Source: Hansfordia pulvinata (taxonomy: Eukaryota; Ascomycota; Sordariomycetes; Xylariales). From it: a stretch of DNA of 64,000 nt. The first letter of the stretch is position 1, and every line of letters starts with the position of its first letter. The DNA lies in contig BJKQ01000003.1 of the NCBI GenBank assembly GCA_006538405.1, positions 434,001-498,000 on the forward strand. Reading direction: 5' to 3'. The position numbers were made by a program, and so were the translations under genes. The notes below the pieces were generated by a model. The model searched no databases. It had not been told where the DNA came from and saw only the letters and a program-made list of their open reading frames with translations. This document shows, in pieces, positions 1 through 11,370 of this stretch.

Positions 1-1300
1 CACGGTTGTCACAGCGTCTTGTCGATGCTCCCCGTCCCGCCCCGGGGGGAGGGGGGATCTCTCTCTCTTCACTATCGGCGCGCGGACTGGACGCTCTGAC
101 GACTCGATGTGCCTGCGAGGGTAGGGAGCTCAATGGTTTGCCAACCTCCCCCCTCCTCTCCCTCCCGGCGGATAGTCAACGACTGGCCGGTGGTTGAGGA
201 GACTCCCAAGCAACCATCGTTGTTTGTGGAGCCCGTTCTCTCAAAGTTTGTCGGTCCCTTTGCCAGTTATGACTTACACCACACTCCAAGCCCCCCCCTT
301 GCGCCTCCATGTTCACTCGTACGGCCCCTGGGTGTGGTCCATTTGCAATCCGTGAGAGTCAAACTAACGGTTGAATAACCTACTTGGTATGTATTTGATG
401 CAGCCCCATCAAAGACCACCCGCCAGGGGCCTCTCTCTTCTGACGTCCCCAGCCGGGGCGCGGGTGGCCCCCAAGCGGCACCCTCTTGCAAGGACGCATG
501 CACACTCACGTACTTAGCGCGTTGACGCCACGACGAGATTCCTGTCTGGGCCAGTAGGTATACAACAAAGTTCTCCCACGGCCACAGCCCCACCTGCCTA
601 CATCACTGGGCCCAACACCAGACCACGTGAGCCATCAGACCGATAACTCGCCAGGGCGGGAAGGCAAGTTCGGCGGCTCGGGGCGGGACGGGACGAGACC
701 TGGGAGGTGTTCACGGGGGGTGGAGCTTCTCTGGGTTAAGGTAGTCACGTTCAAAGTTCGTAGTTGGCGTAGAAACGACGACAAGCATGCATTGTGTGCT
801 GTAGCCATCTGTTCGGGAGAATTGTTTCCAGGCCTTGGGGACCAGTGAAGGGGAGTTGAAAATCGCTTGCGAAATGACTAGTAACTCGGAACTGAAAAGG
901 ATGAACGTAAATTGCGATATTGTATACACCACCATGCGAAACAGCATGTGTGCCTAGTGGAGCAATACTTGCGCGGACGTAACGGCTGAAAATCACGCAT
1001 CAGAGGGGATGTTTTTGGATAGGGTTGGAACGGATCCAATGAGTAGGCAATTCTTGTTATAGGCTATTAATGCAGGTGATGACTGAACCACTGCCAGTAT
1101 TTAGCAGAGCGGCCACCGGGACCTGTCTCGCCGTATTAGACTCTCACCACGGTGAGGTCATCTTGTAATACCAAATGGTCGGGCTTCACTAGCACTCGAC
1201 CCCGACCTACTCCATCCATGTGACCAGAGGCACAAGGCTAAAATGCAAATGTCTAACGCCGCATAGAACTCTCAGGGGTATTGTCACAAAACTGAACCAA
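1..1300. other. Non-coding, 3' side of glutamine synthetase
   Basis: I see no convincing gene here. The open frames are short, overlap on both strands and match no family I recognise. The last 100-200 bases before 1301 are probably the 3' UTR of the glutamine synthetase gene on the minus strand. Confidence 0.6.
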
Positions 1301-3430
1301 TTATTTCGCCGCGCCGAAGCAGGTTTCCTACGGGAAAATTAGCTTTAATCGTCTTTTCATGGTGTGCGAAGGTGGGGACATACCATGATGATACCAGTGA
1401 TCTGGTAGGGGTCGGCGTTTGACGCCGGGCGACGGTCCTCGAAGTAACCGTAGCCTTTGGCGGCAACTTCTCTGGGGATACGAATGGAGCAGCCACGGTT
1501 GGCAACACCGTAGGAGAAGGCATCAATGTTGCCAGTCTCGTGCTTGCCGGTGAGGCGGGCCTCGTTGCCCTCGCCGTAGACGAGGATGTGCTCCTTGTGG
1601 CGGCCCTCAAGCTTCTTGATGGCCGCCTCGATGTGCTTCATGCCACCCTCGACACGCATGCTCTCGGTGGAGAAGTTGGAGTGCAGACCAGCACCGTTCC
1701 AGTCGCCGGGAATGGGCTTGGGCTCGAAGGAGACCTTGGCGCCGAACTCCTCAGCAACGCGGTGAAGCAGGAAGCGAGCCATCCACAGGTGGTCGCCCAT
1801 CTCAATGCCGGTGCAAGGGCCGACTTGGAACTCCCACTGAGCGGGCATGACTTCGGCGTTCGTGCCGGCGATCTTGATGCCAGCGTAGAGGCAGGCCTTG
1901 TAGTGGGCCTCGACAATATCGCGGCAGACAACCTTGCCGGTACCAACACCACAGTAGTAGGGGCCTTGAGGGGCAGGGAAACCGTTCTTAGGCCAGCCGT
2001 AGGGTCTGTCGTCACGGTCGAACAGGGTGTACTCTTGCTCCAGACCAAACCAGGGGATCTGGTCGGCGTGGGTCTCCATTAACCTGGCGGCCTCATGACG
2101 GTGGTTGAACTTGTTGGGGGTGCCGTCGGCGTTCCAGCATTCGGCGAGAACGAGGATGTTGGGGACACCGCGGACAGGGTCGGGGAAGACGGCGACAGGG
2201 CGGAGGTAGACGTCCGAGTTGTCACCGGGAGCCTGGCCGGTCGAGGAACCGTCAAAGTTCCAGGTGGGCAGATCTTCCACCTTGATCTCGCCGCTCTCGG
2301 GAATCTTGGTGATAGTCTGGACAATGATGTAATTAGCTTCGCGCCCCTTCACAGTGCAAACGACTAGTAGTGGCGACGCGGCGAGGTGGGGAGGGTCTGC
2401 AGGCACTCTCGAAAAAATGTGGCAGTGCTAGCACGATTTGGCACAGATGGGTTGACTCCAAGGAGCCGACTAGCGCGAGGGCACATCAACCAGTCACAGG
2501 ACTGAGGTCTCAGTGCGCGCTCGCGTCAGCGGAAGGCCGACCACGCACAAAAGGGCGCCACGGCGGGGGCAGGGTTCTGGGCTGTGTAGCGCGGGAAGAA
2601 GGCTGCCGATGAATGGGAGGGCAACTAGCCCGAGGAAGCACCCCAGATTCCTGCGGGCAAACTCGGGGGCGAACTTTGTGGTGGGCTTTGCGAGCGTGGT
2701 GGGTGGTGGCGGGCCCGTGAGCATAACCGTGAGGGTCCAGGGTTGCAGTTCACAGCCAGGAGGTACACCGAACGTTGCCAGGGCCAGTCCGGCTAGTGCA
2801 GCCCAGCCAAGCGGGATGGCAGTGGATCGCGCACAAGCCCCGGCTGCGTCGATGGGTCGGCAGGGTCGCTGCAGCGTCGCAACGCAGGCTAACCAGCCGG
2901 CAGCCGAATCGCAACTGATAGGAGCAGCCGAATCTGGCATGCAGGCTGCGCCCGATGATGACACTTGCCAATGACATAGCGACGCAACCAACCATCCGAA
3001 CCGAAGGTCGGGTTTCAGAGGGGGAGATGATGGGAAGCCAACTGCAATCATTGTGGTTCACTCACTCTGCTCTTGGTACGGGTCTCGCCGGAGCCGTCAA
3101 CCCAGACGTACTCGGCCATGGCCGAGCCCTTCTGGTCGAGCTTCATATACTTCATGAGCTATAGTAATGGTGGTCAGCGGGATCGATCGGGCGTCGTGGT
3201 GTTGAGCCTCGCAGCAGGCGAGGGCAGCGTTCGCGTGCTCACAGTTTCAGTGTTGGACAGTTGAGTCGGTTCAGCCTGTGAGAAGAGTTTATGTTAGCAA
3301 ATCGTCGGCTAAGCAGCGCTACATGGCGCGGGAGAGCCGCCCTGAAGCAGACGCCACGGACAGGGACAGCCAATGGCTGGGGTGCGGGTATGGGGTTGCT
3401 GGGCGGGCGGGAGTCGACAGGACATACCAT
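1301..3430 (-). CDS. glnA: Glutamine synthetase (type II), five exons
   Basis: Glutamine synthetase condenses glutamate, ammonia and ATP to glutamine, and is the main ammonium-assimilating enzyme of the fungal cytosol. I read exons 3430-3428 (ATG only), 3275-3243, 3158-3066, 2316-1384 and 1327-1301, joined by GT-AG introns, giving 362 residues, a normal length for fungal GSII. The N-terminus [19 protein letters not shown] and C-terminus [11 protein letters not shown] fit fungal GS. The beta-grasp domain leads to [20 protein letters not shown]. The ATP/glutamate site [15 protein letters not shown] and the [20 protein letters not shown] segment are intact. The first two splice junctions fall between codons. 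Intron 3 (3065-2317) is about 749 nt, long for a fungus. The upstream non-coding DNA holds a TGATAAG GATA-type site near 4188, compatible with nitrogen control but unproven. Identity is secure; the tiny 5' exons rest on splice signals plus family homology. Confidence 0.95.
2317..3065 (-). other. Long intron 3 of glutamine synthetase
   Basis: The donor GTGAGT lies directly after AAG AGC AGA, and the acceptor is CATTGTCCAG, with GCTAAT as a possible branch site a few bases upstream. Open frames inside it, for example 2494-3051 on the minus strand, resemble no known protein. I see no repeat or inserted gene. Confidence 0.8.
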
Positions 3431-6400
3431 GGTTGCGGTTGTTGAGACGAGTCTCGTGTGAATTGGAGATATTGGCTGTAGTGGATGGTGAGGACAGGCA
3501 AGACTGGTAGAAGCAGAGTGCGGAGGAAGAGGGTGTCGCGAGGCAAAGGGTTGTTTGGAAGTGGGTTGAAGAGTTCCGGGGAAACGCAGCGGAATGGGCG
3601 ACAGGCGGGCGGAGGGCTTTTATCAGGACCGGCGCGGCGCAGCATCAGAGACGCTTCGTGGATGACACGGCCGTCTACCACATCTTGGTGGCAGGCAAAC
3701 GCTGCCTGTGCCGTCTATGCTCGTGCGCCTGGAGATACGCTGCACATACCGCGCGAACACATGGGCGCAGGTACAGTACGCCCGCCGGCCGGCACGGATA
3801 CCTGGTGCCAGGTAGAGGGGCAATCTGCGGCGGCGAGGGGCTCGCGCATCCTGGCGGGCCTGTACGAGGGGCCCGCGTAGAGTACGGGAAGGGTACGTAC
3901 AGATGCTGCGACGCGTGTAGATGCCATATCTAGGCTCCGTCAGTGGGATCACCCCCGTAACAGGGCTCCGTCGCAGACTCCGTACCAAGGCTCCAGTGGC
4001 TCCGTCCCGGCGGGATTCAGCTTGGGCGTGACAGCGGCGGCAGGCCAGCCCTGGGGCCTCCTTTGACGCCTGCAGCCACGACCGACACGAAGGTTCGAGA
4101 CGCCCACCCGCCTGGACTGCCCAATGTACTCGTGCCTGATCCGGCCGGGGCCTTAGGTAATGGGAGCCCACCAGGCGAGGTACGTACTGATAAGACACTG
4201 CTTGGCCGCCGTCGGCGCTTTTGACTGGCTGTCGCTTCCTGGCTCTCTTTCAAGGTTCATCCACCCGGCGCTGCGCCGCCTTTTCCCCATCCCAGCGCGG
4301 CCAGGTACCTGTAAGCCCCTGTGGCGCGCCCACGGTACAAGCAGACCTATTTTTAAATGGATCAACCACTTGAGACGGTGGGGCGCCAATACTCTAACGG
4401 GCGCAAGTCCCCACAGAGACGCACTCGGTCTTGGCAGGTACTCGGTCGCTGGGTGCATTACGAGGGAGATACTTGGGGCCTGCAGGCGAGGTACCCCTGC
4501 GTTCCAGTCAACGACTGCCCGACATCCGTCCATGGCGGACGTACTCGGTAATGGGAGGTTTTTGGCGGTGCAATAACATAATCGTGTGGTTGAGCTCGGG
4601 ATTGCAGACAATGCGAGCGAAGGTGACAATGCGGATGAGGAAACGCGAGACGGAGCACATGGAATTGTCGGTCTGGAATTCACGTGAGCGCATCGAAAGG
4701 AACCTTCTCCAGGACGGGCAGGGGGGTTGTGAGAAACGGGGCCGTCCAGGCTGGCACCGCTGGCTCCTCCGTTCCAGGTTGGCTGTTTCCGAATCCATTA
4801 ACCGCGCCTGGAGGGCAGAACCGTCATGGGCCGCCTCGCTTTGTCCCGTCTTCATTGGGCTCCTGCGCCTGTGAGGTCCTGTCTCGAGCTTCTTCGGAGC
4901 GTAGATTCCTGACGGCCCGCGCCATGATCCAACCGACGAGGCTCCTGCGGTCCCGGAAAGTCGGGAGGAAGAAGCAACACTGATGAACCGCGAAGTCTGA
5001 ATGGAACGTCCATCTCGTATCTCGAATTATCTGGTCGTGGGCCCGTCGCGGTCGAGGCGGCGGGCGGAGCAGCTGGATCGGCAAGCACATACGCGTACCC
5101 GCACAAGGACCAGCACCAGCACGGAGTAGCCGCGGGTCTACCGAGTAATCAGGTGAAATAGTGGCGCAGTGATAGCCTGGCGTGCCTGGCCCAACAAGCC
5201 CTGCGTGGGCGGACAAAACCCCTCCTGGCGGTCGTCTGGCCCGGGGGGTTCTGGGCGGGCCTCTGCCCCTTCGTCGTCTCAGGGGACGCGGGGCGCCCGT
5301 CAGCCAGGCCGGCTAGACTGCCCAGGAACCGTTTGTGACGGACCGGCCCCCGATTCGCACACCAGGCTGGCCGGCTGGCCACGACACGAGCAACAACCTC
5401 CACTAACACCCTCCCACCCAGCATGATCTGAAGCCACCCCCGACTCCATGCGCATGATACGAGCACGAGCCTGGCCGTCAACACCAGCGCCAGTCGAGAG
5501 ACAGACACACAGCTGGCGTCCTCCTCGTCTCAAGCCGGCCTGCCATCCCGCTTGGTCAGTCCCAGACAGCATCACTCGTCAGCCGTCACTCGTGTCTCCC
5601 GTCCAGCACATCTCACCACAGCCCGGCGCAGCACCGGCGCTTTTCCAGAAACGCATGCGTCCCTGGGCACATCCCGGACCGTCCTACCGGGCGGGCAAAA
5701 GTGCGACTGGAAGACCTCCCGGCCAAGTATGAGGGATTGCCAACGTCACCACCTTGACAAGGGCACGATCTGATCGCTCAATGCCCGATGGTTCCACCGT
5801 CTCCCCCATACTCGTACGTCCACACCTAAGTTTTACGAGGGCTCGTGCCTCCCCGGCCCACCCAAACCGTTAGCAGTAGGGCGCGGTGAGTGCAGTGGAC
5901 TCAGGACCCTGAATCCTGCATTACTCCGTCTGTAGCACGGAAACGCTGACTCTTGCCTGTCCGCCATCGTCGCCCAGGACAACCGCGGCGACAACCTAAG
6001 GGCGCACCGGGGGCAGAGCGCTGGGTCCGTTCAGGCTGAGGGCCCCATGCAGGTACATGGCCGTTCTGCGTCTACCTGGTACAGCCGCACGTCCGCCGTG
6101 CTTCGACTGCATACGGAGTAGATGTCCAAGACGCTTCTTGGTGGCTTGGGTAGTGGGGCTTCTCCTGTCTATGAGTGTTGCCCAGGAATGAGCATCTGCG
6201 TTGCCCTCCCTGCTTGTGCGACACCAATCCGACGGCCACGCGACACACACGAGCAAGAGCACGACAGCCGCAGAGAGTCACCATTCATCGCAGCCGGAGG
6301 CGCTACTGGGTCGCTGAGTCGGGCCTCATAACCCCCATTTTCGGCTCTGCTGGCCGACGAGACGAGTCGCCCAGGAGCTGGCCGACGACGGACGGGGCGG

Positions 6401-9400
6401 GAACTGTTCTTGTGCGTCGGCAAGCGCCTAGCGTGCAGCCCGTCCGACACCCTTTCGCTAGCACCGAGCACGCCATTTGTGCCCCTTGGCCGTGGCGGGC
6501 GTGGCAAGGGTGGGTAGGCCAGGACGGAATCCCTTCCCCAGCCCGACGCGGCGCGCCCGTCTCGTACACCGCTGCCCGTCCTCGGTCAGGGGAGTCGTTG
6601 GGGCCTTGCCGGCGGGCGTGCGTCTCGAAACTCCCAACAGAGGCGGTTGGATCAGCAGCGGGAAATGCAGATCCTCCTGACCTTTGATTGATTCGAGACG
6701 GGTACCGGGCGCGTGTGCGTCTGGTCACTGGTTTTGTCCGTGTGTGCGGAAAAGCCCGGTGCTGCCCTTGAGCAGCGAAGCTTGCAACTGCCAGGTAAGG
6801 TGGGAAGGTAACATAATAAGCTCCTCGTTGCGACCTACCTAACTCGCAGTATTACTGTTTAGATCGCGTGAGTCAACTCTCATCCGCCGAAACTCAACGC
6901 AGCAGAGGCGACACAGATCAACCTCGTGGGCGGGCGCAACAGCTCCCAGTCACAGATCAGACCCATATGAGCATACACTCACGACGGACTGCCCTCCCAT
7001 CACAACCTTGAAGTGGGCTCCGGCGCGGTTGCCGGAGCATCAAGCCTGTCAGGGCTGCGGACGCTGACTGGCGGCAAGGGACGTGCATCGATGCAATGCG
7101 CATCTGCCCAGCAGCGCTGCCCGGGTACCCAAGGTCGACAATGCTCGCGAGAACTCGTACGTAATGAGTGCGATATCCCGGCTGTCGGATTGATCCCAGC
7201 TGGGTCCTGCTTGTTTCGAGGCGGCCAGCAGCAGCATCATGAGAGCGGGATCCGGCCAGGTTGGTTGAAGCACAGGCAAGCACAAGTACCCCGTAACTCT
7301 GTGATTGAACCCCAGTGGTGAGGAGCGCAGGCCTGATCCTGACTGTGGAGTGGTTTAGAGAGCCACGAGAACGTCTCGGGCATCTCGCCCGCCCAGTGGC
7401 AGTACGAGTACCCGTACCTTCCATATTAATGGATGTATCCAATGTCGCGAGTTTGGCAGGAGGTACCTCCAGCTGCCACTACGATACGTGCTTACAGGGC
7501 TAACGCTCACCCGCCGTGTCGGGTTCACCCAGGGTTGGAGTTTGATTTGGGCGCCCGGGCGGTCCACGTCGTCTGGGTGAAACATTTGCCCGTCTGGGGA
7601 GCAACCAAGCCTGTGTCGCACACAGGATTCCCCAAGGCGCGCGCGCTCGGGCCTGTCGGCGAGACGATGACTGGGCAAAGGCCTGCCCTCAGCCCAGCTC
7701 CGGTGTGCAGATCCCATTTCTTGCATGTTTCGCAGAGCTCCCTAGTCATCAATGTTCCAGAGAGGCCTTTGGATGTTGGCACACGAGAAAGTGTGATACG
7801 TTGCAGGACCGCGGCGGGAGAAAACGGGCGCGCAAAGCGCCGTCGGCAAAACGGTCGGCAACAAGGGCGACGCTTCGGCAGCTTGCGGGGCACTCGGCCC
7901 AGACGCCGCCCATCATGCCGATGTGTCGCCCGCACGGCGCTGGCCATCTCGCCATCTTCGCTCTACCCGTACGAGCCACTGTGGCCCCGGCTATGGCCGG
8001 TTCAAGGGCACAGTCCGCACCCACGCGGAGGGGTGGCGGTCGACGCCAGTACTCGTAGGTCGAAGGGGGGAGCCGGAAGCCCGCCGCCGAGCGGGTACGA
8101 CGCGGTCGAAGGAAAGAAAGGGAGAGGGTTGAAGAAAAACTCTTTCGGCCGGACCCCAGACGGCGGCGCGGGTTAGTACGTAAAAGAATTACATGTAGGT
8201 TTTAGTCGAGGGTTTTCTTCCTGGGTCGCCGCCAGAGCACACACAGCATCGTCGTCAGCCTCGCTGCCGCCCGCCCGCCCGCCCGCGCGTCTCGATAACA
8301 GGTCCGACAAGTATCTTTGTCGGTATCAGTGGGGTCTGCAAATGCCCCCCTCCCAAGGGCCTCGACTACCTCGTAGCGTGCTAGCCTCGGAGCACAGAAT
8401 GGGACGATCGTAGGTACTCCGTACAGGCCGCTGCCGGGTGCCGGGGGGGCATATGCAGCCCTTATCGCGGGTCTGTCATTGGTCTGCCCCTCCGTGTTGC
8501 ATACTACACACTCAGATCGAGTAATACGGTGCCATCAGTTGAGGGCGTATGGGTACGGGTACTCGTACACGATGCTGTCAGTCACCGTTCCCTCGACGGG
8601 CGCTCCATTGTCGTTATTACTGTCGGACAGGAGGCATGCCCAACCTGAACACCGCCGTTATCACGATGCCTTCTTCCACACGTTCTTCTAGGGCTTCGAC
8701 GCCGCGCCCTTGTCTCCCACACGCCGCCGGCCCAGCCCCTCTTGCGGACGGAGGGGCTGATGAGTCGTTGCTCCGGTCCGGGGCCCCCAAAGCCCCATTA
8801 TCGCTTGTCCCCCCCTGCCAGGGCCGCCCTCCTATCTACGAGTCCTCGTACCTGGCCGGCCTCGTCATGTGCTCGCCCGTCCGCGCATTGTCCGACTCCC
8901 TTCTTCCCCAGATCTTGGCCGAATCTTTCGATGCCATGCTTCCGGCCCCCACTACTGACTGGACAAATCTCGCCCTCGACAAATCTAATCTTTGCCTCCA
9001 TCTGCCCAATGACGCCGGCTTTGTTCGTCAGCGCTCCCGCGTGCGCCCACGGCGATCTCCCTCCTCTGCATGAGGCAAGCCCCGGCCGCTTCTGCTTTTG
9101 TTCCCACCGGACCAAAGGCCCCTTATTCGCAAACCACTACCGAGACCCCGAAGCCCGCCGCCATGGCGGCTCCTCCTACGAGTACTCGCAGGCGACTGGC
9201 GACTGACGACTGGCGATGACCAAGATCCTCCCCTCTCCCGCAGACCTGACAGCCGGATGACGCCGAGGTGGCACATGTCATGCGAGCCAGACCGAGCCGG
9301 CCCCACGCTTCGCACCTCTTATGACCCCCCATCCCGTCTCTCCCCGGACACGACGATGACATGCTCTGCGTCGCCACATCCCCCCCCCCTCATCGTCCCC

Positions 9401-11370
9401 TTGCCTCCCACCAGTCAAGTGTACTCGTAGTCTTCCCGGGCGTCAGCAATCCTCTAGCTGCCCCCACCCTGCCGCCTCGAAACATGTAAGGTGACATGGA
9501 AGTGCAATGGGGGGGCCGGGATTGACAGGGCGATGACGTCCTTGGGTCCCGCGGGCACCAAAAAAAAAATATGATGAGGCCCCCACCACCCTCCAATCGG
9601 CCGAGTCTCTCTTAGAACTGACGATGCCACCCCATCCCAGGACCTGCGGCCCCCTTCCACAGGGGACGCCGGGACGCCACACGGGAGGGTCTGCTCCGCT
9701 CCCTTTATGATATGATGACTCTGTTAGCCGCAGTGGCTGGCGATCAGCAGAGAGCCTCGGAGCGTTTGTTTCCTAGTCGTTCCTCTTCCCTCTCCTGCGA
9801 GATACGACCCTGCCTCTTTATGGCCAGCAGGCTCCTGTCACGAGACGTACTCGTACTTGGCGAGCGCGGCAGTTGCTGGGTCGGGCGGATCTGGCCCACC
9901 TGTGCGTGGGGCAGGCCGTCAAGAGCAAAGCGCTGGCCTTTATGAGCATGTCGCCGGCCAATTGCACTACGTCTGGTCAGCTCGAAGCCGAAAGAGTGCA
10001 GGCGTCGCTGCATCTCCTTTTGCTTCAAGTCTGCTTCTGCTGTTGCAAGTCGGTCGCGCGGGTAGGGAGCCCACCTGGCTGGACCCCTCTTCGTGCTCGC
10101 AGTGGAAGAGCCCGCCGGCCCGCCGGCGCTGATGGGACCCCCCGTGAGATCATTATCGCGCCACAGGACCCCCGAGATAATGCTTCCTGTTATCGAGATA
10201 GTGCGTGGTTGCGAGTTAACTCGCGGCTCCGCTCCACTGGACGCCACTGGTGAGTGAAGACCCCACGTCTCGTGGTGGCCGCCCGCCCACGCGCGGATCT
10301 GCGGCGCGGGAGAGATAGAGATTGGGAGATCACGACGTCCCCCTGGCTGTGACGTAAGGAGGGTCGCGTGCCCTCGCGTTAAGGGTTGCAGCCTTGCGCG
10401 CGTCCGCCAGGAGCAGCAGCAGCGCGGCCTGTGCCGTGCCGGTGCCCGGGCTTCGCGGCGTGCTGATGCCTCGGTGCTGGCGGTGCGCGTTCTTTCTTCG
10501 GCCTGTCTGCGGCGCCGATCTGCTTTGGCTATGCGCGCTCTTCGATCCTGGGGAAACGGGGGGTGGGAGGGAGGACGCGCCCCCTTGTGGCTTCCCCCCA
10601 GTCGGAGCTGGGGAGAGCTGGCTCGCCGCGAGGATCCGGGGTGGAAGGATTCGTCAGATCCGTGAGCTTCCCCCGGCTTGAGGTCAGCGATCCTGCATGA
10701 CCTCACGGTCAACGTCCGAACTCAGCAGCTTTGATCGGCGGCCTCAACTGGAGAGTGAGGGATTCGTAGAACGAGAGTTTCAAAGCTCATGCTCTCCGGG
10801 CTTGAGCCGTGTCGCAAGCTCTTGTCTTTGTCACGTGGTGTTGCGCTCAGGCATATCGGGCCGCATGTTGAAGTTCGTTGCAATGATGGGACTGCGGCGT
10901 CGGCCGTGGAAAAAGTGGGAGTCCATCTCGTACATTGACTCAAAATTGCCGTCCAGTCTCAAGAGCAGGGCTTCGCACCTGCCTGACACTCTGTGCCTGT
11001 GTAATTAAACTTACAATGCGCATTGTATTCTTTACCAAAGGTATACAAGCAGGTACCTACCGTACCTATTCCCAGCTGGAGCGAGGTTTGGACTGCGTTA
11101 CGCCGCGTGATGTAGAACCGAATCTGGGAGGGGCAGATGGGAAAAGGTGAAGAAGGTGCGATGAGCTTTCCCAGTCAAGCCGGCATCTCCGCACACATAC
11201 ACCTCGATTCAACCGGACAGAAGTCTGACTGTCACGGATGTCCATCTCTACTTCACAAAAGTGGTGTCTCCCCGAAAACCATTGAAGCCATTGGCACATG
11301 ATCATTCTCGTCCAGCCACACATGTTCAGCCCTCCGTCGCTTGGCTTTTTGCCGCGTGGACCCTGCAGCC
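3431..11370. other. Gene-free stretch of 7.9 kb
   Basis: The first part is the promoter and leader of glutamine synthetase. The remainder has only overlapping short open frames on both strands, without recognisable motifs. It holds seven copies of TACTCGTA/TACGAGTA, starting at 5809, 7403, 8050, 8560, 9177, 9422 and 9848. The longest frame (minus, 9744-10712) is Arg/Ser/Pro-rich and looks like chance translation of GC-rich DNA. A small gene with many introns or a non-coding RNA cannot be ruled out by reading alone. Confidence 0.55.

Noticed and set aside
9744..10712. 322-codon minus-strand frame
   Set aside because: It is Arg/Ser/Pro-rich with no motif, plus-strand frames cover the same DNA, and there is no family resemblance; a chance frame in GC-rich DNA.
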